From NCBI RefSeq assembly GCF_037201975.1, contig NZ_CP147520.1, positions 2,976,001-3,040,000 on the forward strand: DNA of 64,000 nucleotides, read 5' to 3'. This document shows, piece by piece, positions 27,281-35,982 of the stretch. The translations under genes and the position numbers were made by a program. A model generated the notes under the pieces. The model saw only the letters and a program-made list of their open reading frames with translations. It did not search any database and was not told the DNA's origin. Numbering within the stretch: position 1 is the first letter of the stretch; every line of letters begins with the position of its first letter. This DNA comes from Streptomyces sp. TG1A-60. GTDB taxonomy: Bacteria; Actinomycetota; Actinomycetes; Streptomycetales; Streptomycetaceae.

Positions 27281-27440
27281 CGGTGTGCCTCCAGGGTCCG
27301 TCGCGCGGGCCGTGCCGGCTTCGGCCCGCGGCGCCTGATGGCCGCCGGTCAGCGGGGCTCGGTGCGGGCGGCTGCGAGGCGGAGGAGAGCGTCGACGTGA
27401 CGGGGGTCCCCACGCCTGCAAGGAACAGTCGACGCGATGG

Positions 27441-27471
27441 GGTCCCCCACGCCTTCAAGGAGTGGGGGAAC
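27441..27471. terminator. possible terminator after the TetR gene
   Basis: GGTCCCCCAC at 27441-27450 pairs with GTGGGGGAAC at 27462-27471 with one mismatch. An upstream segment (27401-27422, GGGTCCCCACGCCTGCAAGG) repeats most of the same sequence. It lies about 160 bp beyond the TetR stop. Confidence 0.4.
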
Positions 27472-27517
27472 GCGCACCAAGCCCCGCGGCCCGGGAGTGA
27501 TCCGAACGACAGGCTTT

Positions 27518-27715
27518 GGGGTCCTTGCGCTATGAGCGCCCGGGTCGCGTGGTCTGGCACCGCACCTCGCCGCGTCGCCGAAAAGCCCTGGTAGCTCCTC
27601 CCCACGCTCGACTTCGCCCGCGCGGGAGGGGCCCCCGTCGAGGGCCCTCCGACGCCTTGCGACGCACGGCACCAGACCACGCGACCTCATCGGGCGCTCA
27701 AAGTGCAAGGACCCC
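27518..27715. mobile_element. MITE-like element, copy 1
   Basis: A 198-bp non-coding element with terminal inverted repeats. The left end is GGGGTCCTTGCGCTATGAGC; the right end, read inward on the other strand, is GGGGTCCTTGCACTTTGAGC. The repeats continue imperfectly for about 55 bp (GGTCGCGTGGTCTGG in both arms). A second copy in the opposite orientation lies at 31986-32184 and is roughly 90% identical by eye. It ends exactly at the base before the stop codon of the DeoR gene (27716-27718). No target-site duplication is obvious, and no transposase with these ends lies in the window. Confidence 0.75.
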
Positions 27716-28723
27716 TCAGCGGCGCCGCAGGTCCGCGACCCGGGCCGCGCGCTCCCTCTCCCGCTCACCGGCCGCCGACTGCTCCCCCAGGACCGCGGCG
27801 CTGCGCAGTTGCGGTGCCGAGCCGTGGACCTGGTTGCGGCGGGGGCCCGGCAGGGGCATGTCCCGGCGCGGCTGGCGCGCCGGGACGGGATCGCCTCCCG
27901 TACCACCGCCGCCGGCCGCCCCGGCCACGGAGATCTGCACGCCCTGGTCGGCCAGGGCCTGCAACTCGGTGACGGCACGGTCGTCGTTGCCCGGCGGGTC
28001 GTCGGTGACCAGGCGGGTGATCACATCGGTCGGCACCGTCTGGAACATCGTGTCGGTGCCGAGCTTGGTGTGATCGGCGAGGACGACGACTTCGGCGGCG
28101 GCCTGGACCAGCGCGCGGTCGACGGACGCCGACAGCATGTTGGACGTGGACAGGCCGCGCTCGGCGGTCAGTCCGCTCCCGGAGAGGAACGCCTTGGAGA
28201 CGCGCAGCCCCTGGAGGGACTGCTCCGCGCCGGAGCCGACCAGGGCGTAGTTGGAACCGCGCAGGGTGCCGCCGGTCATCACGACCTCCACACGGTTGGC
28301 ATGGGCCAACGCCTGGGCCACCAACAGGGAGTTGGTGACGACGGTCAGTCCGGGGACCCGCGCGAGCCGGCGTGCCAGCTCCTGCGTGGTGGTCCCCGCC
28401 CCGACCACGATGGCCTCGCCTTCTTCGACGAGGCTCGCGGCGAGGTCGGCGATGGCCGTCTTCTCGGCGGTCGCGAGATGAGACTTCTGCGGAAAGCCGG
28501 ACTCCCGCGTGAACCCGCCCGGCAATACCGCACCGCCATGCCGGCGGTCGAGGAGTCCTTCTGCCTCCAGAGCGCGCACGTCCCGCCGTACGGTCACTTC
28601 GGAGGTCTGGACGACGCGGGCGAGCTCACGGAGCGACACGGCTCCATTGGCCCGCACCATTTCGAGGATCAATTGGCGACGTTCTGCAGCGAACACGAAA
28701 CTGACAGTAACGCCAACGACCAT
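27716..28723 (-). CDS. DeoR-family transcriptional regulator
   Basis: A 335-residue regulator. The N-terminal DeoR helix-turn-helix is VSLRELARVVQTSEVTVRRD, followed by the typical wing (LDRRHGGAVLPGG). The sugar-phosphate-binding DeoRC domain (about residues 85-240) contains GAGTTTQELARRL and NSLLVAQAL. The C-terminal about 80 residues are low-complexity and Arg/Pro-rich. DeoR regulators sense phosphorylated sugars, so regulation of the nearby nucleoside genes is conceivable, but nothing in the sequence proves it. The start is ambiguous: ATG 28723 abuts AGGAG, and GTG 28696 is also possible. The MITE touches its 3' end. Confidence 0.85.
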   Translation of the reverse strand: MVVGVTVSFVFAAERRQLILEMVRANGAVSLRELARVVQTSEVTVRRDVRALEAEGLLDRRHGGAVLPGGFTRESGFPQKSHLATAEKTAIADLAASLVEEGEAIVVGAGTTTQELARRLARVPGLTVVTNSLLVAQALAHANRVEVVMTGGTLRGSNYALVGSGAEQSLQGLRVSKAFLSGSGLTAERGLSTSNMLSASVDRALVQAAAEVVVLADHTKLGTDTMFQTVPTDVITRLVTDDPPGNDDRAVTELQALADQGVQISVAGAAGGGGTGGDPVPARQPRRDMPLPGPRRNQVHGSAPQLRSAAVLGEQSAAGERERERAARVADLRRR

Positions 28724-28846
28724 CTCCTTTCAGCAGTTTGCGCCGAATAACAGAAGTTGTTCGCACGGTAGGTCGAGAGGTGATATAGGAGCCGTCGGGG
28801 GCGGAAACGTGGGCAGTCCCGGGGCCCGGACCCGCCCGCGTGCGCG

Positions 28847-30295
28847 TCAGGCGCCGTCGCCGGACTTCCGGGTGTGCAGCTGTCGCGCGACCTCGGCGAT
28901 CGATCCCGACAGGGACGGGTACACGGTGAAGGCCTTCGCGATCTGCTCGACGGTCAGGTTGTTGTCGACCGCGATCGAGATCGGATGGATGAGTTCGGAG
29001 GCGCGCGGGGAGACCACCACACCACCGACCACGATGCCGGTGCCCGGCCGGCAGAAGATCTTGACGAAGCCGTCCCGGATGCCCTGCATCTTGGCGCGCG
29101 GGTTGCGCAGCAGCGGCAGCTTCACCCCGACGGCGTCGATGACCCCGGCGTCCAGGTCGGCCTGGGTGTAGCCGACGGTGGCGATCTCGGGGTCGGTGAA
29201 GACGTTCGAGGAGACGGTCTTCAGGTTGAGCGGGGCCACGGCGTCGCCGAGGAAGTGGTACATCGCGATACGGCCCTGCATGGCGGCCACGGAGGCGAGA
29301 GCGAAGACCCCGGTCACGTCACCGGCGGCGTACACGCCGGGCGCCGTCGTCCGGGAAACCTTGTCGGTCCAGATGTGCCCGGACTCCTTGACCTTGACCC
29401 CGGCCTCCTCCAGCCCCATCCCCGCGCTGTTGGGGATGGCGCCGACGGCCATCAGGCAGTGCGTCCCGCTGATGACCCGTCCGTCGGCGAGCGTCACCTC
29501 GACCCGGTCCCCCACCCGCTTGGCGGACTGGGCCCGGGACCGCGCCATGACGTTCATGCCACGCCGCCGGAAGACGTCTTCGAGGACCGCGGCGGCGTCC
29601 GGGTCCTCGCCCGGCAGCACGCGGTCACGGCTGGACACGAGCGTGACACGCGACCCGAGCGCCTGATAGGCACCGGCGAACTCGGCGCCGGTCACACCGG
29701 ACCCGACCACGATCAGCTCTTCCGGCAGCTCGTCGAGGTCGTAGACCTGCGTCCAGTTGAGGATCCGCTCCCCGTCCGGCTGCGCGTCGGGCAGCTCCCG
29801 CGGATGACCGCCGGTGGCGATGAGCACGGCGTCGGCGGTCAGCGTCTCCTCGGACCCGTCGGCCACCCGTACGACGACCTTGCGCGACCCGTCCAGGTCC
29901 TGCTGCCCGTCCAGCCGCCCGCGCCCGCGCATGACCCGCGCGCCGGCGCGCGTCACGGAAGCGGTGATGTCGTGCGACTGCGCCAGCGCGAGCCGCTTCA
30001 CACGCCGGTTGACCTTGCCGAGGTCCACCCCGACGACACGCGCGGGCGTGTCGATGTGCGGGGTGTCGTCGGCGACGATGATCCCCAGCTCCTCGTACGA
30101 GGAGTCGAAGGTCGTCATCACCTCGGCCGTGGCGATGAGGGTCTTCGACGGCACGCAGTCGGTCAGCACCGACGCGCCACCCAGACCGTCGCAGTCCACG
30201 ACGGTCACCTCCGCGCCGAGCTGCGCGGCCACCAACGCCGCTTCATATCCGCCGGGTCCGCCACCGATGATCACGATCCGAGTCACATGTTCCAT
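28847..30295 (-). CDS. lpdA: NAD(P)H-quinone dehydrogenase (LpdA-type flavoprotein)
   Basis: A 482-residue flavoprotein of the disulfide reductase fold. The FAD motif is VIIGGGPGGYEAAL at residues about 8-21. The NAD(P) motif is VVGSGVTGAEFAGAYQ, and the second FAD motif GVYAAGDVTG. The segment aligned to the redox disulfide of lipoamide dehydrogenase reads GGASVLTDCVPSK: the first cysteine is replaced, so no CxxxxC pair exists. This matches the Mycobacterium LpdA (Rv3303c) type, which reduces quinones rather than lipoamide. Start is ATG 30295. It is an oxidative-stress type enzyme, cytoplasmic or membrane-associated. Confidence 0.9.
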   Translation of the reverse strand: MEHVTRIVIIGGGPGGYEAALVAAQLGAEVTVVDCDGLGGASVLTDCVPSKTLIATAEVMTTFDSSYEELGIIVADDTPHIDTPARVVGVDLGKVNRRVKRLALAQSHDITASVTRAGARVMRGRGRLDGQQDLDGSRKVVVRVADGSEETLTADAVLIATGGHPRELPDAQPDGERILNWTQVYDLDELPEELIVVGSGVTGAEFAGAYQALGSRVTLVSSRDRVLPGEDPDAAAVLEDVFRRRGMNVMARSRAQSAKRVGDRVEVTLADGRVISGTHCLMAVGAIPNSAGMGLEEAGVKVKESGHIWTDKVSRTTAPGVYAAGDVTGVFALASVAAMQGRIAMYHFLGDAVAPLNLKTVSSNVFTDPEIATVGYTQADLDAGVIDAVGVKLPLLRNPRAKMQGIRDGFVKIFCRPGTGIVVGGVVVSPRASELIHPISIAVDNNLTVEQIAKAFTVYPSLSGSIAEVARQLHTRKSGDGA

Positions 30296-30327
30296 TGTCC
30301 CGTACGAGCGCGGGTGGCACTTCCCCG

Positions 30328-30365
30328 GGGGTTCCCCGCGCCCCCTCAGGGGCGCGGGGAACCCC
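30328..30365. repeat. 17-bp-stem hairpin in a divergent promoter region
   Basis: GGGGTTCCCCGCGCCCC (30328-30344) pairs perfectly with 30349-30365 around a CTCA loop. It is the common Streptomyces palindrome family with GTTCCCCGCGCCCC arms. Unusually, it lies between two divergent starts (30295 and 30463) rather than downstream of a gene. Confidence 0.7.
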
Positions 30366-30462
30366 GCGACCAGCCCCGACGAGCCCGCAGCCGCCACACG
30401 ACAGTGCCCCCGACCCCTCAGGCACCCGACCTCATCCCACCCCCTCCCGTACTCTCTCCCCC

Positions 30463-30900
30463 ATGTCGCTCTACGCCGCCTACTCCGGCAACATGGACGC
30501 GCGGCTGATGTCCCGCCGCGCCCCCCACTCCCCGCTGCGCGCAACCGGCTGGCTGAACGACTGGCGGCTGACCTTCGGCGGCGAGCACATGGGCTGGGAG
30601 GGCGCCCTGGCCACGGTCGTCGAGGCGCCGCGCTCCCAGGTCTTCGTGGCGCTGTACGACATCGCCCCCATGGACGAGGAGGCGATGGACCGCTGGGTCG
30701 GCGTCGGCCTGGACATATACCGCCGGATGCGGGTCCGCGTCCACACACTGGAGGGCGAGGAACCCGCCTGGGTCTACGTCCTCAACGGCTACGAGGGCGG
30801 CCTGCCCTCGGCCCGCTACCTGGGTGAGATCGCGGACGCGGCGGAGTCGGCGGGCGCGCCCCACGACTACGTGATGGAACTGCGCAAGCGCCCCTGCTGA
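30463..30900 (+). CDS. gamma-glutamylcyclotransferase-like protein
   Basis: A 145-residue protein beginning MSLYAAYSGNMDARLMSRRA. The early LYAAYSGNMD motif and overall length resemble the gamma-glutamylcyclotransferase/AIG2 fold, where YGSN binds the glutamyl moiety. Here the canonical YGSN is YSGN, so activity is uncertain. The second half (GEEPAWVYVLNGYEGGLPSARYL) is typical of family members. Start is ATG 30463. A TACTCT hexamer ends seven bases upstream, so the mRNA may be leaderless. Confidence 0.7.
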   Translation: MSLYAAYSGNMDARLMSRRAPHSPLRATGWLNDWRLTFGGEHMGWEGALATVVEAPRSQVFVALYDIAPMDEEAMDRWVGVGLDIYRRMRVRVHTLEGEEPAWVYVLNGYEGGLPSARYLGEIADAAESAGAPHDYVMELRKRPC

Positions 30901-30965
30901 GAAAGCCCCCGTGGGAACTGTCGGAAACGACAAGACAACGATCCCGATGCCGTGAGCCCCGCCAT

Positions 30966-30977
30966 CTACGCGCGTAG
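30966..30977. promoter_or_regulatory. palindromic operator CTACGCGCGTAG at punA
   Basis: A perfect 12-bp palindrome found identically upstream of deoC (36967) and add (48638) and, by eye, nowhere else in the window. It lies 12 bp before a -10-like TACCCT (30990-30995), covering the -35 position. That hexamer ends six bases before the GTG start of punA. Confidence 0.75.
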
Positions 30978-31001
30978 GCTCGCACCGGCTACCCTCATCG
31001 C

Positions 31002-31826
31002 GTGAACGCATCTCTTCTTCCGGACGACATCCAGGGCGACCCCTACGCCGCCGCCGACGCCGCCGCCGCGCGCCTGCGCGAGCTGACGGGCTCCGAGACC
31101 CACGACGTCGCCCTTGTGATGGGCTCCGGCTGGGCTCCGGCCGTGGACGCCCTCGGCGCCCCCGAGGCCGAGTTCCAGGTCACCGAGCTGCCCTGTTTCC
31201 CTCCGCCGGCGGTCGAGGGGCACGGCGGCAAGGTCCGCTCGTACAAGATCGGTGACAAGCGCGCGCTCGTCTTCCTGGGGCGCACCCACTACTACGAGGG
31301 CCGCGGCGTCGCCGCCGTCGCACACGGTGTCCGTACGGCCGTCGCCGCGGGCGTGAAGACGATCGTGCTCACCAACGGCTGCGGCGGTCTCCGCGACGGC
31401 ATGCGCCCCGGCCAGCCGGTCCTCATCAGCGACCACCTGAACCTGACGGCCACGTCGCCGATCGTCGGCGCGAACTTCGTCGACCTCACGGACCTCTACT
31501 CCCCGCGCCTGCGCACCCTGTGCAAGGAGATCGACCCGACCCTCGAAGAGGGCGTCTACGCGCAGTTCACCGGCCCCCACTACGAGACCCCGGCGGAGAT
31601 CCGCATGGCCCGCGTCATCGGCGCGGACCTGGTCGGCATGTCGACGGTCCTTGAGGCCATCGCCGCGCGTGAGGCGGGCGCGGAGGTCCTGGGCATCTCC
31701 CTGGTCACCAACCTGGCCGCAGGCATGACCGGCGAACCCCTCAACCACGAGGAGGTCCTCCAGGCGGGCCGCGACTCGGCCACCCGGATGGGCGCGCTGC
31801 TGACGCAGGTACTGGGTCGCCTGTAG
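31002..31826 (+). CDS. punA: purine nucleoside phosphorylase
   Basis: A 274-residue trimeric-type PNP that cleaves inosine and guanosine (and their deoxy forms) with phosphate to the base and (deoxy)ribose-1-phosphate. Phosphate and sugar motifs include VALVMGSGW near residue 36, [11 protein letters not shown] near residue 92 and [11 protein letters not shown] near residue 124. The base pocket region is [15 protein letters not shown] and the late motif [12 protein letters not shown]. The start is GTG 31002, with no ribosome site but a -10 hexamer six bases upstream, so the mRNA is probably leaderless. It carries the shared nucleoside operator. The mutase gene downstream is separated from it by a MITE. 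Confidence 0.93.
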   Translation: MNASLLPDDIQGDPYAAADAAAARLRELTGSETHDVALVMGSGWAPAVDALGAPEAEFQVTELPCFPPPAVEGHGGKVRSYKIGDKRALVFLGRTHYYEGRGVAAVAHGVRTAVAAGVKTIVLTNGCGGLRDGMRPGQPVLISDHLNLTATSPIVGANFVDLTDLYSPRLRTLCKEIDPTLEEGVYAQFTGPHYETPAEIRMARVIGADLVGMSTVLEAIAAREAGAEVLGISLVTNLAAGMTGEPLNHEEVLQAGRDSATRMGALLTQVLGRL

Positions 31827-31985
31827 ACGCGGGTACTGGGTCGCCTGCGCGAGGGGCGCGGGAGGACCCGGGACTTCCCGCGCGTCGGCGGATGCGGGTG
31901 AGTGAGGGCCTGTCGCGCAGTTCCCCGCGCCCCTGGAGGGGGGCCTCGGGCCCTTCCGGACCGGCCCGCCGGGCCCGGTCCTTCA
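31827..31985. other. punA 3' region with palindrome arm
   Basis: This contains the left arm CGCGCAGTTCCCCGCG (31914-31929) of a palindrome whose right arm lies at 32192-32207, on the far side of the second MITE copy. No clear single terminator for punA is visible. Confidence 0.45.
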
Positions 31986-32184
31986 GGGGTCCTTGCGCTA
32001 TGAGCACCCGATGAGGTCGCGTGGTCTGGTGCCGTGCGTCGCAAGGCGTCGGAGGGCCCTTGACGGGGGCCACTCCCGCGCGAGCGAAGTCGAGCGTGGG
32101 AGAGGAGCCACCAGGACTCTCCGGCGACGCGGCGAGGCGCGGTGCCAGACCGCTCGCCCCGGGCGCTCACAGTGCAAGGACCCC
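31986..32184. mobile_element. MITE-like element, copy 2
   Basis: A 199-bp element, the inverse-orientation relative of 27518-27715. Its ends are GGGGTCCTTGCGCTATGAGC (left) and GGGGTCCTTGCACTGTGAGC (right, other strand). It contains no gene. It lies between punA and the mutase, apparently inside an older palindromic intergenic element. Confidence 0.75.
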
Positions 32185-32373
32185 TTAGGACCGCGGGGAA
32201 CTGCGCGATCCACCACAACCCGCCCGCACCCGCCGACGCGTCACCGCCCCGAGCTCTCCGGCGCCCCCGGAGGCCGAAGGGGCGCCGCCCCTGAGACGGG
32301 TCGGGGCGGCGGGGGCGGCGGCGGGGGCGAGCACAATCGGACCCACCACCAAAAGACGAGAGGTTGACTCCCC

Positions 32374-34005
32374 GTGCACGACGACCTGATCGCCCGCGCC
32401 CACGCGTGGCTGGCCGAGGACCCCGACCCGGAGACCCGCGACGAACTCTCCGAACTGATCGACACGGCGGACACGGCAGAACTCACCGCCCGCTTCTCCG
32501 GCACCCTCCAGTTCGGCACAGCCGGCCTCCGCGGCGAACTCGGCGCCGGCCCCATGCGCATGAACCGCTCGGTCGTCATCCGCGCCGCCGCGGGCCTCGC
32601 CGCGTACCTGGGCAAGAAGGGCGAGACCGGCGGCCTGGTAGTCATCGGCTACGACGCCCGTCACAAGTCCGCCGACTTCGCCCGCGACACCGCCGCCGTC
32701 ATGACCGGCGCCGGCCTCCGTGCGGCCGTCCTCCCCCGCCCCCTGCCCACGCCCGTCCTCGCCTTCGCCATAAGGCACCTGGGCGCGGTGGCCGGCGTGG
32801 AGGTCACGGCCAGCCACAACCCGCCGCGCGACAACGGCTACAAGGTGTACCTGGGCGACGGCTCCCAGATCGTGCCCCCGGCCGACGCCGAGATCGCGGC
32901 CGAGATCGACGCCGTACGGTCCCTCGACGACGTCCCCCGTCCGGACGGCGGCTGGGACATCCTCGACGACACCGTCCTGGACGCCTATCTGGCCCGTACG
33001 GACGCGGTTCTCGCCCCCGGCTCGCCCCGTACCGCCCGCACGGTCTACACGGCCATGCACGGCGTCGGCAGGGACACCCTCCTCGCCGCGTTCGCCCGCG
33101 CGGGCTTCCCGGAGCCCGTCCTCGTCGCCGAACAGGCCGAGCCGGACCCGGACTTCCCGACGGTCGCCTTCCCCAACCCGGAAGAGCCCGGCGCGATGGA
33201 CCTCGCCTTCGCGAAGGCCCGCGAGACCGACCCGGACCTGATCGTCGCGAACGACCCGGACGCCGACCGCTGCGCGGTGGCCGTCAAGGACGGCGCCGAC
33301 TGGCGGATGCTGCGCGGTGACGAGGTGGGCGCGCTCCTCGCCACCCATCTGGTCCGGCGCGGCGCGCGAGGCACCTTCGCCGAATCCATCGTCTCCTCCT
33401 CGCTCCTCGGCCGGATCGCCGAGAAGGCGGGCCTCCCCTACGAGGAGACCCTGACCGGCTTCAAGTGGATCGCCCGCGTCGAGGACCTGCGCTACGGCTA
33501 CGAGGAGGCCCTCGGCTACTGCGTCGACCCCGGGGGTGTACGCGACAAGGACGGCATCACGGCGGCCCTCGCCGTCACCGAACTGGCGTCCCGGCTCAAG
33601 GAAGAGGGCCGCACGCTCCTCGACCTCCTCGACGACATCGCCGTCGAGCACGGGCTGCACGCCACCGACCAGCTCTCGGTCCGGGTCCAGGACCTCTCGG
33701 TCATCGCCCGCGCCATGGAACAGCTCCGTGAGCAGCCCCCGACCGTCCTCGCCGGCCTGCCCATCACCAAGGCGGAGGACCTCACCCGGGGCACGGACAG
33801 GCTCCCGCCCACGAACGGCCTCCGCTACACCCTCGACGGCGCCCGAGTGATCGTCCGCCCCAGCGGCACGGAACCCAAGCTCAAGTGCTACCTGGAGGTG
33901 GTCGTCCCGGTGGCCGCCCACGCCGGCCTCCCCGCCGCCCGCGCCAAGGCGACGGAGCTCCTGGCCACGATCAAGCGGGACCTGTCGACGGCAGCGGGCA
34001 TCTGA
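32374..34005 (+). CDS. phosphosugar mutase (likely phosphopentomutase/phosphoglucomutase)
   Basis: A 543-residue alpha-D-phosphohexomutase-family enzyme. The phosphoserine loop is VTASHNPPRDNGYK near residue 148. The magnesium loop is NDPDADR near residue 293, the sugar-binding segment VDPGGVRDKDGI near residue 386, and the phosphate loop IVRPSGTEPKLK near the C-terminus. Length and features fit the PGM2/phosphopentomutase branch. Lying between punA and deoC, it would convert (deoxy)ribose-1-phosphate into the 5-phosphate, although it is often annotated as phosphomannomutase. Start is GTG 32374 with GAGAGG upstream. Confidence 0.88.
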   Translation: MHDDLIARAHAWLAEDPDPETRDELSELIDTADTAELTARFSGTLQFGTAGLRGELGAGPMRMNRSVVIRAAAGLAAYLGKKGETGGLVVIGYDARHKSADFARDTAAVMTGAGLRAAVLPRPLPTPVLAFAIRHLGAVAGVEVTASHNPPRDNGYKVYLGDGSQIVPPADAEIAAEIDAVRSLDDVPRPDGGWDILDDTVLDAYLARTDAVLAPGSPRTARTVYTAMHGVGRDTLLAAFARAGFPEPVLVAEQAEPDPDFPTVAFPNPEEPGAMDLAFAKARETDPDLIVANDPDADRCAVAVKDGADWRMLRGDEVGALLATHLVRRGARGTFAESIVSSSLLGRIAEKAGLPYEETLTGFKWIARVEDLRYGYEEALGYCVDPGGVRDKDGITAALAVTELASRLKEEGRTLLDLLDDIAVEHGLHATDQLSVRVQDLSVIARAMEQLREQPPTVLAGLPITKAEDLTRGTDRLPPTNGLRYTLDGARVIVRPSGTEPKLKCYLEVVVPVAAHAGLPAARAKATELLATIKRDLSTAAGI

Positions 34006-34089
34006 CCCCACCCCGAAAGCCCCTGTGCAGCAGGAGAAGCGACAGGAGAAACAGGAGCGGCAGAGCGGCAGAGCGACAGGAGAAGGCGC

Positions 34090-34124
34090 AGCCCCGGCCC
34101 CGGCGAATTCCCCCGGCCGGGGCT
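34090..34124. terminator. terminator between convergent genes
   Basis: AGCCCCGGCC (34090-34099) pairs with GGCCGGGGCT (34115-34124), followed by TT. It is preceded by a purine-rich tract with repeated CAGGAGAA and GGCAGAGC units (34030-34085). It serves the mutase and/or the opposite membrane-protein gene. Confidence 0.75.
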
Positions 34125-34158
34125 TTCTCCTGCTCAGCCCCAACGGCACGTTCAGCCC

Positions 34159-35883
34159 CTACGGCACGAACACCAGCGCCGCCAGCCACAGCACGGCCAG
34201 CACCGCGCCCAGCGGCCACAGGGCCCCGCCCCGCCCACGGTCGGGGCTCACCCCGGTGGGCCGCAGCGCCGGGTCCCGCCACATGGCGGTGATCTCGGCG
34301 GCGACCTTCTCGTACGGGTGGATCAGGCCGAGGCGCCGCTCCAGCCGCGCCCACCGGGGCGCGTGCGCCGTCCACGCGCCGCCGAACCGCGTCCGGCGGC
34401 TGTCCACCTTCAGTTCGCCGCCCTCGCACTTCACCGTCATGAGGTGCTCCCAGGGGATGTGCCGCCCGCCGAGCATCCCGTTGAACCAGAGCCCGTCCCG
34501 GTCGGCGGTGATCCGCCACGCGGCCATGCCGGGCAGCAGCAGCGCCCCGATCAGTCCCACCACTGCACCCGGGACGTACCTCCAGCCGCCTCCCTCGCTC
34601 AGCACCATGAGGGCCGCCCAGAGCAGGGCCACCAGGCAGACGGCCCAGTCCGGCCACCCGGCCCGCCATCGCCGTACCGCCCCCGGCTCCAGCCGCCCGG
34701 CGGTCAGGACGGCGGCGGCCTCCCGCCGGTCGGCGAAGGCGGCGCTGCGCCGGGCCCGGGCCTTCTCCGCCGCGGTCCGAGCGCGCACGGCCCGGTCGGA
34801 CAACGGCCGCACCGGCCCGATGGAGGCCTCCACGACCAGTTCCTCCGCCGCGCCCTCCGCCCCCTTGGGATCCTCGTCCTCGGAGTCCTCGGGCGCGCTG
34901 ACGATCACGATCTCGCCACCCTCGTAAGGCGTCCCGTACAGGACCGCCTCCCGCAGCGGTCCGGGTCGGCCGTCGTCCTCCTCGTCGTTCTCGATCGAGT
35001 CGAGAAGGGCGTCCATCTCCTCCTCGCTGAGACCGCCGGCGTCCTCGTCCCCCTCATCCCCGGCGCCGTCGTCGTACCACTCCTCGGCCGAGACGGTGAA
35101 CACCGGTCGCAGCGCGACCACGTCGTCGGCGGCGAAGACCTCGACGTCGCCGCCCGCGCCGTCGCGCACGAGCACGCGGAGCACGGGGACGGGCGCCCGG
35201 CGCAGAGCGGCGGCCCTGCGGCGTCCGAGCCACCCGGAGAGCAGCGCGGTGAGCCCGCACCCGATCACGAACCACCCGGCCATCGCCCCCTCGCGCCGGT
35301 CCCCGGCGACCGGCCAGTTGGACGCGGAACACACGAACAGTCCGCCGACGAGGGCCAGTCCCGTTCCCAGGGCGATGAGGAACCGCCCGCGCCGCAGTGG
35401 CCCGACCCCGTCCGGCATCGCGGCCGTGACGCCCTGGGAGGCCGCCAGGGCCCACCGCTTCTGCGTCCGGCCGGCGCTCAGCCGGAACTCGGCCATCGCC
35501 CAGACGGTGTTCACGGCGAGGAAGCCGACCAGGGTGACGGGGTCGCGGCTGTCGCCGTACCAGGCGAGTACGAGGGTCAGCAGGGGCGACGTGACCCGGA
35601 CGACCTCGGGCCGCACCAGCAGCCACACCAGTTGCAGCGGGACCAGCGTGGCGAGGACCGGTGGCACACCCGCGAAGGCGGCCAGCCAGAAGCCGACCAT
35701 CAGGCCGACCATGGCGACGGCGAGACGGTGCACGGGCCGCGTCCGCACCGGCACCCACATCGGCGGTCGCGACCGCGTCCACACCCGCGCCTGCTCCTCG
35801 CTCCAGGCGGCGCACCCCTCGGGCACGGTGGACTCGGGCAGCCGCCGCAACGGCTGCCCCGGGGACTGGAGATTCGTGCTCAT
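34159..35883 (-). CDS. multi-span membrane protein with PH-like C-terminal region
   Basis: A 574-residue protein. Hydrophobic helices cluster at residues about 55-95, 105-130, 165-190 and 203-222. A long acidic soluble insert follows (for example EEMDALLDSIENDEEDD), then two more helices at about 433-480. A PH-like segment (WRITADRDGLWFNGMLGGRH to IPWEHLMTVKCEGGE) follows them, and a last helix closes the C-terminus. Function is unknown. The next gene downstream in the other direction encodes a second PH-domain membrane protein, so the two may act together. Start is ATG 35883. Confidence 0.8.
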   Translation of the reverse strand: MSTNLQSPGQPLRRLPESTVPEGCAAWSEEQARVWTRSRPPMWVPVRTRPVHRLAVAMVGLMVGFWLAAFAGVPPVLATLVPLQLVWLLVRPEVVRVTSPLLTLVLAWYGDSRDPVTLVGFLAVNTVWAMAEFRLSAGRTQKRWALAASQGVTAAMPDGVGPLRRGRFLIALGTGLALVGGLFVCSASNWPVAGDRREGAMAGWFVIGCGLTALLSGWLGRRRAAALRRAPVPVLRVLVRDGAGGDVEVFAADDVVALRPVFTVSAEEWYDDGAGDEGDEDAGGLSEEEMDALLDSIENDEEDDGRPGPLREAVLYGTPYEGGEIVIVSAPEDSEDEDPKGAEGAAEELVVEASIGPVRPLSDRAVRARTAAEKARARRSAAFADRREAAAVLTAGRLEPGAVRRWRAGWPDWAVCLVALLWAALMVLSEGGGWRYVPGAVVGLIGALLLPGMAAWRITADRDGLWFNGMLGGRHIPWEHLMTVKCEGGELKVDSRRTRFGGAWTAHAPRWARLERRLGLIHPYEKVAAEITAMWRDPALRPTGVSPDRGRGGALWPLGAVLAVLWLAALVFVP

Positions 35884-35982
35884 CGCTACCTAGACACTCG
35901 GACCGCCACGGTGGTTGTCGCTCGCAGGACGGTACGGCCCGAACCCGGGAAAGCCCTCAACCGAGCCACCGGGCGCCCCGGC

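Noticed and set aside
27281..27980. Open frames crossing the first MITE
   Set aside because: They change frame and sequence with the element and have no start signals; the element is non-coding.
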